Below, one piece after another: positions 6,567 to 13,060 of a stretch of 17,481 nucleotides of DNA. The notes under the pieces are model-generated. The model was given only the letters and a program-made list of their open reading frames with translations. It searched no databases and was not told the DNA's origin. The stretch comes from an uncultured Lachnospiraceae bacterium (GTDB lineage: Bacteria; Bacillota; Clostridia; Lachnospirales; Lachnospiraceae), in contig CAMWWJ010000031.1 of the NCBI GenBank assembly GCA_947177925.1, forward strand, positions 1 through 17,481, given 5' to 3'. A program made the position numbers and the translations under genes. Numbering within the stretch: position 1 is the stretch's first letter; the number at the start of each line of letters is the position of its first letter.

Positions 6567-6595
6567 TTGGCACCGAATATGATACCACATATAAT
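6567..6595 (+). promoter_or_regulatory. SigA promoter of hicAB
   Basis: TTGGCA (6567-6572) and a perfect TATAAT (6590-6595) with a 17-base spacer. The expected start is about 6602, just before the AGGAGG site (6602-6607) of hicA, so the leader is very short. HicB antitoxins with a C-terminal DNA-binding domain usually repress such promoters. Confidence 0.75.
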
Positions 6596-6615
6596 ATAAG
6601 CAGGAGGTATTCGAA

Positions 6616-6874
6616 ATGTCAAAGTGGGATAAACTATTAACACGTATTTATACATTATCAAAAGACCTCCGATTCGATGAATTGCGCAAGGAATTTGGAA
6701 AGCTATGGCTATGAGATGAATGCACCTAGAAGTGGAAACAGTCATTACACATTCCGAAAATCAGGATGTCAACCGATTACGATACCGAAACATGAACCAA
6801 TTAAGAAAGTTTATGTGGAGATGGTGAAGCAGATTGTGGAAGGTGAGGTGAAAAATGATGAAGACGCTGGATGA
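6616..6874 (+). pseudogene. hicA: Frameshifted HicA mRNA-interferase toxin
   Basis: HicA is an RNA-binding toxin of about 80-85 residues that cleaves mRNA. ATG 6616, eight bases after AGGAGG, begins MSKWDKLLTRIYTLSKDLRF. The frame then passes DELRKE and goes out of register, reaching a TGA at 6712. From TTG 6695 another frame carries the rest of the domain: LESYGYEMNAPRSGNSHYTF, RKSGCQPITIPKHEPIKKVY and on to 6874. The fold needs both halves in one chain, including the GSSHYTF-like region with the catalytic His. One extra base between about 6690 and 6695 explains the break. The 3' end overlaps hicB by 20 bases, the normal layout. Unless the break is a sequencing error or is bypassed, the toxin is dead. 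ATG 6677 lies within the second frame, so only a partial product could be made from it. Confidence 0.85.
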
Positions 6875-7220
6875 GTATATGGAAATGTCTTATCGTATGG
6901 AAATTGTAGAAGATAAGAATGAGGGCGGCTATGTGGTTTCCTATCCCGATCTTCCGGGTTGTATTACCTGTGGTAAAACCATAGAGTCAGCAGTAGAGAA
7001 TGCATTGGACGCAAAGAGGACATGGATTGAAGCAGCGCTTGAAGATGGGATAGAGATTCGTGAGCCAGATAGTTTAGAAGATTATTCAGGACAGTTTAAA
7101 TTGAGAATTCCGCGTAGTTTACACAGATTACTGGCAGAACATTCCAAGAGAGAAGGTATCAGTATGAATCAATATTGTGTATATCTTCTTTCCAGAAATG
7201 ATGCTGTTTATTCAAAATAG
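6855..7220 (+). CDS. hicB: HicB antitoxin
   Basis: A 121-residue antitoxin. Residues about 12-68 form the HicB partial RNase-H-like fold (EGGYVVSYPDLPGCITCG, then TIESAVENALDAKRTWIEAA). About 80-113 form a ribbon-helix-helix-like DNA-binding end (FKLRIPRSLHRLLAEHSK, EGISMNQYCVYLLSR). In the family it binds and neutralises HicA and represses the shared promoter. Its ATG lies inside the 3' end of hicA with AGGTGAGGTG just upstream, which gives translational coupling. It appears intact although its toxin gene is frameshifted, so it would be an orphan antitoxin. Confidence 0.92.
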   Translation: MMKTLDEYMEMSYRMEIVEDKNEGGYVVSYPDLPGCITCGKTIESAVENALDAKRTWIEAALEDGIEIREPDSLEDYSGQFKLRIPRSLHRLLAEHSKREGISMNQYCVYLLSRNDAVYSK

Positions 7221-7258
7221 AAGCAATGCCATAGTGAAGTGTCTAATGTAACAAACTT

Positions 7259-7594
7259 TCATACAACAATAGCATTCCGGTTTTGGAGGGCTATTTTTTC
7301 TGTAATGCTTGAAAAAAGCATATCAAAATCAACGTTTCTCGGTCTTTTTGTTTTTTCTGTGTCAGCCGGCATATGCGGACGAAGAAGCTTATCCAATCCC
7401 CGTACCAGCCTGGTGTCTTTCTCTGCAGTCCGCTTTATCTGTTCTTCAAGAGCAAATTTTGTGAAATAAAATATGTGGTCATTCTGCTGGATCCTATAGA
7501 GTTTGGATATGTATACTTGTATATCATCATATAAAACATCGGGGATTAATACATCCCGTCTGCTCTTTGAAGTTTTGGGATAATTATATATCAA
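7259..7594 (-). pseudogene. Tyrosine recombinase/integrase fragment
   Basis: On the minus strand the first ~60 residues read YNYPKTSKSRRDVLIPDVLY, DDIQVYISKLYRIQQNDHIF, YFTKFALEEQIKRTAE. This matches the start of the catalytic domain of Tn916/phage-type site-specific integrases, just before the HxxR motif. No HxLRH, LGH or catalytic Tyr follows. Instead an unrecognised tail (LVRGLDKLLRPHMPADTEKT and on) runs to a stop at 7259. The start is only a TTG without a ribosome binding site, and the frame is closed shortly upstream. Both ends of the gene are therefore missing. It is evidence of a past integrated element between hicAB and the YitT gene. Confidence 0.65.
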
Positions 7595-7646
7595 ATAGCG
7601 TAGTATTTAAGTAATTGATTGCAAAAGTAGAACTACAATTTTTTGT

Positions 7647-7675
7647 TTGACGGGTACGGTTTTCATTGATATGAT
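7647..7675 (+). promoter_or_regulatory. SigA promoter of the YitT-family gene
   Basis: TTGACG (7647-7652) and TATGAT (7670-7675) with a 17-base spacer. The start would be near 7682, next to the GGAGG at 7682-7686, so the leader is very short. Confidence 0.7.
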
Positions 7676-7694
7676 AATATCGGAGGTAATGTCT

Positions 7695-8570
7695 ATGTCA
7701 GAAAATGTTGTAAAGTCGAAAGAATGTATGAAAGAGTTTTTTAGTTATGTGGCGTTGGTGATAGGTGCGATAATCGCTGCTTTTTCCGTTGAAGAATTTC
7801 TGGTTCCATGTACGATCCTGGATGGAGGGATCGTGGGAATCTCGATTATGATTAATAATCTTAGTAAGATTCCTCTGGGGGTACTGACTCTGGTACTCAA
7901 CTTTCCGTTCCTGCTCGTCGGTATGCGGAAGCTGGGGACCAAATTTATTGCCAAATCTGCGGTTGCCATGGTGACATTTTCGAGTTTTCTGGGAATATTT
8001 GCGCCGCTTACGAATATGACGCAGGATTATTTGCTGGCAGTCTGTTTCGGAGGAGTGTTTCTTGGAATAGGCGTGGGGCTCGTCATTCGTTCCGGCGGCT
8101 GCCTCGACGGAACGGAGACGGTGGCAATCTTTCTGAACAGGCGTTTTAATCTTCCGGTGGGACAGACGGTTCTTTTCATCAATATCATGATCTATACCAC
8201 CGCAGGTTTTCTGTTTGGATTTGACCGGGCCATGTACAGCCTGCTGACGTATTTTATCACGTCGAAAGTAATTGATTTTGTAGAGACAGGCGTGGAGCAG
8301 GCAAAAGCCGCCATGATAATCACGAATGAGGGACGCAGGATCGCAGATGAGATATATAAGAAGATGGGACGCACCGTGACGATCTTGGAGGGTGAGGGCC
8401 TGATCAGCGGAAAAAAGGTAATCCTCTACTGCGTGCTGAACCGGCTTGAAATCTATCAACTGAAGCATCTGATCACAGAGGTAGATGCGAGTGCTTTTAT
8501 CACGATTAGTGATGTGTCAGAGATTATTGGAAATCATATTAAAAAGAGGGCGGATAAAGATATGTTATAA
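7695..8570 (+). CDS. YitT family membrane protein with DUF2179 domain
   Basis: A 291-residue integral membrane protein. After a short polar N-terminus come five or more hydrophobic segments (about 20-40, 55-75, 88-105, 112-132, 155-175), with family signatures TILDGGIVGISIMINNLSK, VIRSGGCLDGTETVAIFLNR and LLTYFITSKVIDFVETGVEQ. The last ~80 residues (KAAMIITNEGRRIADEI, RTVTILEGEGLISGKK, ITEVDASAFITISDVSEI) are the cytosolic DUF2179 domain. Length is typical (about 280-300). Start: GGAGG at 7682-7686 is 8 bases from ATG 7695 but only 2 from the in-frame ATG 7689, so 7695 is preferred. It is a single-gene unit with its own promoter. It is richer in G/C than the genes on either side. The transported substrate is not established from sequence. 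Confidence 0.93.
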   Translation: MSENVVKSKECMKEFFSYVALVIGAIIAAFSVEEFLVPCTILDGGIVGISIMINNLSKIPLGVLTLVLNFPFLLVGMRKLGTKFIAKSAVAMVTFSSFLGIFAPLTNMTQDYLLAVCFGGVFLGIGVGLVIRSGGCLDGTETVAIFLNRRFNLPVGQTVLFINIMIYTTAGFLFGFDRAMYSLLTYFITSKVIDFVETGVEQAKAAMIITNEGRRIADEIYKKMGRTVTILEGEGLISGKKVILYCVLNRLEIYQLKHLITEVDASAFITISDVSEIIGNHIKKRADKDML

Positions 8571-8693
8571 AGCGATTTGTCTAATAGACCACCCCATTCA
8601 TTAGGTTGCACAGGATCTCGATGTAATCCTCGAAGTTTGACACCTAAAAAATTCAATAATAACTGGCAGAAAAATAGCATGAAGTGCTTTCTT

Positions 8694-8717
8694 AAAAAAA
8701 TGTGGATATAGTCCACA
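8694..8717 (-). terminator. Short minus-strand terminator-like hairpin
   Basis: TGTGGA/TCCACA (8701-8706/8712-8717) with a 5-base loop, preceded on the plus strand by seven A, so on the minus strand the hairpin runs into seven T. No minus-strand gene leads into it, so it may be a relic or non-functional. The rest of 8571-8799 holds no supportable gene. Confidence 0.35.
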
Positions 8718-8799
8718 GATTGATAAGCCGAAAGTAACAGCAGATGAAATTAAAAAAATATTTTTAAGTTGATGGGAACATTAAAGTAGAGGATGTAGA

Positions 8800-9543
8800 T
8801 TGAAAGCGAATATAAAAGAAATATTTGAAAATTGGAATGAAACACTCATATGGTCTTGTTTACAAGGAATAATGGGAGAAATACATACGAATTCTACAGA
8901 AGATGCTGCCATGGCAATATTAGGAGATTTTACATTTTATGCAGGAAATCCAAGCGAAGAATTGATTAGATTTAAGCCGGAAAGCTGCGAACAAGATTTT
9001 ATTATTATGGTTCCCCAGAATGATGCATGGGCGCAATTGATTGAAAAGTTCTATGGAGATAAAGCTAAGAAAGTTATAAGATATGCAATCAAAAAAGAGC
9101 AAGATATTTTTAATACAGTTGAATTGGAGCAGGCAATTTTGAGCTTGCCAGATGGTTATGAATTAAAGATGTTAGAAGAGCAGGAATATAATATGTGTCA
9201 AAATAATGGCTGGGCCAATGATTTGGTATCCCAATACAAGGATTATGATACATATAAAGAGTTAGGCTTGGGTGTGGTTGCTTTAAAGGATGGAGAATTG
9301 GCAGCCGGAGCTTCGTCTTATAGTACATACAACAAAGGTATTGAAATCGAAATCGATACGAGAGAAGACCATCGAAGAAAAGGACTGGCATATGCGTGTG
9401 GTGCAAAACTGATTTTGGAATGCTTGAAAAAGGGCTTATATCCAAGCTGGGATGCACAGAATAAGTGGTCAGTGGCTTTGGCTGAAAAGTTGGGATATCA
9501 TTTTAGTCATGAATATACTGCTTATGAAATAATGGGATATTGA
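8800..9543 (+). CDS. GNAT family N-acetyltransferase (two-part clostridial type)
   Basis: A 247-residue enzyme expected to move an acetyl group from acetyl-CoA to an unknown amine. The N-terminal half (MKANIKEIFENWNETLIW, SCLQGIMGEIH, AAMAILGDFTFYAGNP) is typical of the GNAT_acetyltran group (Pfam PF12746, from memory). The C-terminal half (about 150-247) is the GNAT core, with the acetyl-CoA loop R188-E-D-H-R-R-K-G-L-A-Y and the closing WDAQNKWSVALAEKLGYHF. The start is TTG 8800, supported by AGAGGA at 8788-8793 and by the usual MKANIKEIFENW beginning of the family. It is cytosolic. It opens a run of small enzyme genes and remnants to 11.9 kb. Confidence 0.9.
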   Translation: MKANIKEIFENWNETLIWSCLQGIMGEIHTNSTEDAAMAILGDFTFYAGNPSEELIRFKPESCEQDFIIMVPQNDAWAQLIEKFYGDKAKKVIRYAIKKEQDIFNTVELEQAILSLPDGYELKMLEEQEYNMCQNNGWANDLVSQYKDYDTYKELGLGVVALKDGELAAGASSYSTYNKGIEIEIDTREDHRRKGLAYACGAKLILECLKKGLYPSWDAQNKWSVALAEKLGYHFSHEYTAYEIMGY

Positions 9544-9568
9544 GCATTGTGTTGAGAAAGGAAATGTT

Positions 9569-9885
9569 ATGTGTGAATGTGCACTTTGTCACAAGGAACA
9601 GATAATAACGGGTTTTGTTGGACACGTGGTAGTAAAAAAATACAGAAGCAGATTATGGAATGGATAGAATGCTGAAACGCTCAAAAAAATATCAGGAAAA
9701 GTGTAAAGAATTGTGCTCAGAAGAAGAATATGTTGCATTAGAGAAGGCTTTCTTTGATAAGGAAAACAATTTGAGAAAATGAAGCGATACTCGCGTATGA
9801 AATTATGGAAAAAGAACTTTCGGAACAATGGGAATGGACAAGCAAAGACTATTCTAAGGGAGAGTCTTTGCTGATAGAGGTGTAG
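9569..9885 (+). pseudogene. Frameshifted small gene (about 105 codons), unknown
   Basis: Three consecutive open blocks lie in successive frames. From ATG 9569: MCECALCHKEQIITGFVGHV. From about 9639: NTEADYGMDRMLKRSKKYQE, EEEYVALEKAFFDKENN, stop at 9780. From about 9775: EAILAYEIMEKELSEQWEWT, KDYSKGESLLIEV, stop at 9883-9885. The joins fall in a run of seven A (9634-9640) and a run of four A (9776-9779). Removing one base at each gives one continuous protein of about 105 residues with a Cys-rich start and a charged helical body. I do not recognise the family. The last stop lies 4 bases before the HAD gene, as in an operon. Either a decayed gene or homopolymer sequencing errors. Confidence 0.65.
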
Positions 9886-9888
9886 AGT

Positions 9889-10671
9889 ATGAGATGCAAG
9901 CTGTTATTATTTGATCTGGATGGAACATTATTACGAACTGACAAAACAATTTCAAAAGTTACAATGCAGGAATTGGAAAAATGCAGAGAACGGGGGATTA
10001 TGATTGGAGTATCCACTTCAAGAAGTGAAAAGAATTCTATGGAATTCATTTCAGAATTAAATCCTGATGTAGTGATTTCCAGTGCCGGGGCGTTGGTAAA
10101 ATACAGGGGAACATATATTTATAAAGCAGAGTTTACAAAAGCGGAAACAAAAGATTTGATACAAAAGGCAAGGGAAATATGCGGAGAAGACTGTGAAATT
10201 ACAATAGATACCGTAAATGAACATTATTGGAATTATAAAATAGACCCGAAACAACAGGATAGAAGTTGGGGAGATAGTGTTTATACGGATTTTTGCGATT
10301 TTGACCATGAGTCTTTGAAAATGTGCGTGGAAATATTTGATGAAAAAGCAGCAGAAAAGCTACAGCAAAATTTACCGGGGTGTGATTGTGTTCGCTTTTC
10401 AGATGGTTATTGGTACAAGTTTACTAAGAAAACTGCCACAAAAGAAAATGCAATTTTGCATATGTGTAAAGAGTGCGGAATCACCACAGATGAAATGGTA
10501 GCGTTTGGTGATGATTATGCAGATATAGGGATGCTGAAGTTATGTGGTATCGGAGTTGCTATGGGAAATGCAATTGATGAAGTAAAAGCAGTTGCCGACT
10601 ATGTGATAGGCGACAATGACAATGATGGAATCGGAAAGTATTTACAAAATGCCATGATGGAAAAGAATTAA
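9889..10671 (+). CDS. HAD-superfamily (Cof-type, IIB) phosphatase
   Basis: A 260-residue cytosolic phosphatase of the HAD Cof/YbjI-like group, which act on sugar phosphates and similar small molecules. Motif I is F-D9-L-D11-G-T-L-L, with D9 as the expected nucleophile and D11 as general acid/base. Motif II is the VSTSR stretch. The conserved Lys lies near KFTKKTATKENA, and motif IV is G207-D-D-Y-A-D-I-G-M-L, which binds Mg2+. The cap domain (about 85-185) is type IIB. Length is typical. GAGGTG (9877-9882) gives the start at ATG 9889. Its stop overlaps the next start (TAATG, 10669-10673), so it is translationally linked to the remnant that follows. The exact substrate is unknown. Confidence 0.92.
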   Translation: MRCKLLLFDLDGTLLRTDKTISKVTMQELEKCRERGIMIGVSTSRSEKNSMEFISELNPDVVISSAGALVKYRGTYIYKAEFTKAETKDLIQKAREICGEDCEITIDTVNEHYWNYKIDPKQQDRSWGDSVYTDFCDFDHESLKMCVEIFDEKAAEKLQQNLPGCDCVRFSDGYWYKFTKKTATKENAILHMCKECGITTDEMVAFGDDYADIGMLKLCGIGVAMGNAIDEVKAVADYVIGDNDNDGIGKYLQNAMMEKN

Positions 10672-10810
10672 TGAAATATCCATATGATTTTATTATTGGA
10701 AGTATCCACTGGAGGGGGATATGTTTCCGTGTCAAAAGGTGAGAGAGCAATATTCGGCTAAGGAATTATATGGATTTGTAAAAATGCAAGATGAAATGGA
10801 GCTGTTATAG
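10671..10810 (+). pseudogene. Short broken frames between HAD and methyltransferase, possibly a PHP phosphoesterase remnant
   Basis: ATG 10671, coupled to the HAD stop, encodes MKYPYDFIIGSIHWRGICFR and stops at 10740. DFIIGSIHW resembles the metal-binding DYVIGSVH segment of PHP/histidinol-phosphatase proteins. A second frame, ATG 10721 with GGAGGGGG just before it, encodes 29 residues (REQYSAKELYGFVKMQDEME near its end) and stops at 10808-10810, overlapping the GTG start of the methyltransferase (TAGTG). The pieces are most simply read as a PHP-like gene with a large internal deletion and a frameshift. The alternative is two micro-ORFs kept for coupling. Confidence 0.4.
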
Positions 10811-11511
10811 TGAGTAGAAAAGTGACGGATTTACAACCATGGGAATGTCTTATGAAGAGAATTGTGTGGAAACAATTAGGAGACATTCATGACAAGAAGA
10901 TTCTTGATTTTGGCAGTGGTATTGGTGTGACCGCAAATTATCTGGCAGAACATAATGCTGTAACAGCCATTGAACCAGACGAAGAAAGTATAAAGGAAAG
11001 ATGGACAGACAACCAGTATACACAAATTACCGGAAGTACCGATGAATTGCATAAATTTGCCGATGAGACCTTTGATATGATTATTTGCCATAATGTCTTG
11101 GAGTATGTTGAGGATAGAGCAGATATTATTAATGAATTTGCAAGAGTTCTTAAGCCAGATGGAAAGATTTCGATTGTGAAACATAACCGTGCAGGAAGGG
11201 TTATGCAGATGGTCGTACTTTTGAATAATTTTGAACATGCACATAGTCTGTTAGATGGAAATGATGGAATGGCTTCCAAGTACGGAGCAATTCGTTATTA
11301 TGAGGATTCCGATATTGAAAAATGGTGTCCTGATCTTACGATTACGAAAACACTTGGTATGAGAACGTTTTGGGACATGCAACAGAATCAGGAAATTCAT
11401 AAGGATGCTGATTGGCAGGATAGAATGGTGGAGATAGAGATGCGAGTGTCTGATATGGATGGATATAAGGATATTGCATTTTTTCATCATTTGATGATTG
11501 AAAAGAGATAA
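10810..11511 (+). CDS. Class I SAM-dependent methyltransferase
   Basis: A 233-residue cytosolic methyltransferase. Motif I is L32-D-F-G-S-G-I-G-V-T, the S-adenosylmethionine-binding loop. The acidic end of strand 2 is AIEPDEESI, and motif IV is FDMIICHNVLEYVED, then EFARVLKPDGKISIVKH, all typical of the Methyltransf_11/25 group. The C-terminal part (about 140-230) is variable, and the overall shape recalls CmoM/SmtA-type proteins, but the substrate is not identifiable. The start is GTG 10810, overlapping the stop of the preceding short frame; the distance from start to motif I is normal. Its stop abuts the histidine-phosphatase fragment. Confidence 0.9.
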   Translation: MSRKVTDLQPWECLMKRIVWKQLGDIHDKKILDFGSGIGVTANYLAEHNAVTAIEPDEESIKERWTDNQYTQITGSTDELHKFADETFDMIICHNVLEYVEDRADIINEFARVLKPDGKISIVKHNRAGRVMQMVVLLNNFEHAHSLLDGNDGMASKYGAIRYYEDSDIEKWCPDLTITKTLGMRTFWDMQQNQEIHKDADWQDRMVEIEMRVSDMDGYKDIAFFHHLMIEKR

Positions 11512-11879
11512 TAACTGACGAACGATTGAGAGAACGTGAAAAAGGTCCGGATGGTAATAACCATGGGATGTTCCAGAAGCGCCGGGCTGACCATGATTAT
11601 CATGAAGATGGCGGAGAATCTATTGCTATGGTTCAGAATCGCAATATGGAAGTTTTGAACGAAATCTTATCAGATAATCAGGATAAGGAAATTGTTGTGG
11701 GAACTCATGGTACTGCTCTTAGTACAATATTGAATTTCTATGATAATAGTTTCGGTTGTGAAGAGTTTTTGAGGATTATTGACTGGATGCCATATATTAT
11801 CGAATTGGATTTTGAAGCCAATAAATTGGTCGGCAAGTACGAGCATTGTCATGTGGAAAAGGAATTCAAGGGCAATTAG
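11502..11879 (+). pseudogene. 5'-truncated histidine phosphatase (phosphoglycerate-mutase family)
   Basis: From the end of the methyltransferase gene one frame reads ITDERLREREKGPDGNNHG, FQKRRADHDYHEDGGESIAM, VQNRNMEVLNEILSD, KEIVVGTHGTALSTILNFYD and on to a stop at 11877-11879. This matches the second half of the family, including the second catalytic His in GTHGTALS. The first ~70 residues, with the essential RHG motif and phospho-His, are missing. In-frame stops occur at once upstream. The only start nearby is TTG 11526 without a ribosome binding site. It is joined almost seamlessly to the methyltransferase stop, so a deletion probably removed its 5' half. It should have no catalytic activity. 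Confidence 0.75.
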
Positions 11880-11907
11880 CGTGCGGATAAGAATGACGAT
11901 ATATTCT

Positions 11908-12029
11908 TCATTTAATAAACAATATCATTATTCCTGAAATCGCAGCAGCAATTACTGGGTATCCAACGAGCGTAAATATCCATTTTGCAATTAATGTCTT
12001 TTCATACTTTCAATTATTACAATTCCCAT
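11908..12029 (-). pseudogene. Possible frameshifted small membrane protein (minus strand)
   Basis: On the minus strand a perfect AGGAGG (plus 12036-12041) lies 6 bases before an ATG (12027-12029) that starts MGIVIIESMKRH and stops. One base out of frame, the stretch continues as YEKTLIAKWIFTLVGYPVIA and ISGIMILFIK to a stop at 11908-11910. Joined, this would be a protein of about 40 residues with one membrane helix. The excellent ribosome binding site suggests a real gene, now broken or mis-sequenced. No family is recognised. Confidence 0.4.
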
Positions 12030-12075
12030 GACAATCCTCCTATGCAAATTCCGGTTGACGAAGGAAATTATAGCA

Positions 12076-12104
12076 TTGATTTAACTTATAGGCAATGATA
12101 CAAT
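12076..12104 (+). promoter_or_regulatory. SigA promoter of the signalling operon
   Basis: TTGATT (12076-12081) and TACAAT (12099-12104) with a 17-base spacer, about 40 bases before the response regulator start. No second promoter is evident before the kinase. Confidence 0.7.
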
Positions 12105-12144
12105 ATTTGTAAACAATTTACGCTAATTAGTAAGGAGAAATGTT

Positions 12145-13005
12145 ATGGGATACAAAGTTCTGGTAATGGGAAAGAATGACTCTGCAATAGATGTTTTCTT
12201 TAAACAGATGGATGGTGACTTTACAGTATTAAGCAGTTCGACACGTTATGAAGACATTGTAGGGCACATAGACTATTTTGTACCGGATGTTTTAGTATAC
12301 TGTCTGTTTGATGAACCGCGGGATAGCATTGTTCGGATGATCAGCATCAATTCCAGGCTGATGCGTTCTGATATTCCATGTGTTATTCTGGGCTCTAAAG
12401 AAGATTGTGATATGTTTGAGAAGATTGCAGTAAATGTTGCAAGCCTGGTATTATACAGGCCTCTCTCTGCTAAGGATATCCAGGCGGAAATCCGGAAATT
12501 CATGAAAAAACGTTCCAAACCGGCAAAGGGCGGCGTAAATGATGTTTCTGCAGAAATGTCGTGGTTAGATTCACTGGAGCTGCCCGGGCTTGATTTCAGT
12601 CAGGATCTGGACTCCCAGTCCGGCTCTAGTAATCCTATTCGGGATAAAAAGCATATTCTGGTCGTGGATGATAATGTCATGATGTTGAAAGTGATTAAAG
12701 AGCACCTGCATGATAAATATGATGTGGGGACTGCAGTCAGCGGCAAGGTTGCATTAAGGTTTTTAGAGAGTAAGACTACGGATTTAATTTTGCTGGATTA
12801 TGACATGCCCCAGGAGAATGGACCGACTGTCTTGGAAAAGCTGCGTGCGTCGGATGCGACTAAGGATATACCGGTCATATTCCTTACCGGAGTTACTGAG
12901 AGCCAAAAGATTAAAGAAGCCCTTGTCCTGAAACCACAGGGCTATTTACTAAAACCGGTGAACCGTGAGAAGCTGCTGGCAGAAATTGAAAAATTCATAG
13001 GATAA
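12145..13005 (+). CDS. Response regulator with two receiver domains, the first degenerate
   Basis: A 286-residue cytosolic signalling protein with no DNA-binding or enzyme output domain. Residues about 4-117 have a receiver-like fold pattern, but the strand that should hold the phospho-Asp reads DVLVYCLFDEP, with Cys at the acceptor position. The acidic pair after strand 1 is also lacking (VLVMGKND). A Ser-rich linker (about 125-165) follows. Residues about 170-286 form a complete receiver: D175/D176, phospho-acceptor D218 in LILLDYDMP, Thr in FLTG and Lys in LLKPVN. AAGGAG (12132-12137) precedes the ATG. The hybrid kinase follows after 55 bases. It likely receives phosphate from, or passes a signal within, the phosphorelay of that kinase and acts by protein contact. 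Confidence 0.9.
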   Translation: MGYKVLVMGKNDSAIDVFFKQMDGDFTVLSSSTRYEDIVGHIDYFVPDVLVYCLFDEPRDSIVRMISINSRLMRSDIPCVILGSKEDCDMFEKIAVNVASLVLYRPLSAKDIQAEIRKFMKKRSKPAKGGVNDVSAEMSWLDSLELPGLDFSQDLDSQSGSSNPIRDKKHILVVDDNVMMLKVIKEHLHDKYDVGTAVSGKVALRFLESKTTDLILLDYDMPQENGPTVLEKLRASDATKDIPVIFLTGVTESQKIKEALVLKPQGYLLKPVNREKLLAEIEKFIG

Positions 13006-13060
13006 AATGAAGGCTAACCAATATTCAGGCGACAGCCATTGTTAAGAAAGGAAATTGATT

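Noticed and set aside
6691..6700. Programmed ribosomal frameshift in hicA
   Set aside because: GAATTTGGAA is not a recognised slippery site and no stimulating structure is evident; mutation or sequencing error is simpler.
7698..8468. 256-codon open frame on the minus strand opposite the YitT gene
   Set aside because: Its composition (His/Arg/Gln-rich, no ribosome site) is that of an antisense shadow; the plus-strand YitT/DUF2179 protein is unmistakable.
8571..8799. Possible coding remnant between YitT and the GNAT gene
   Set aside because: Short open stretches exist in all frames, but none matched a family or had a start signal.
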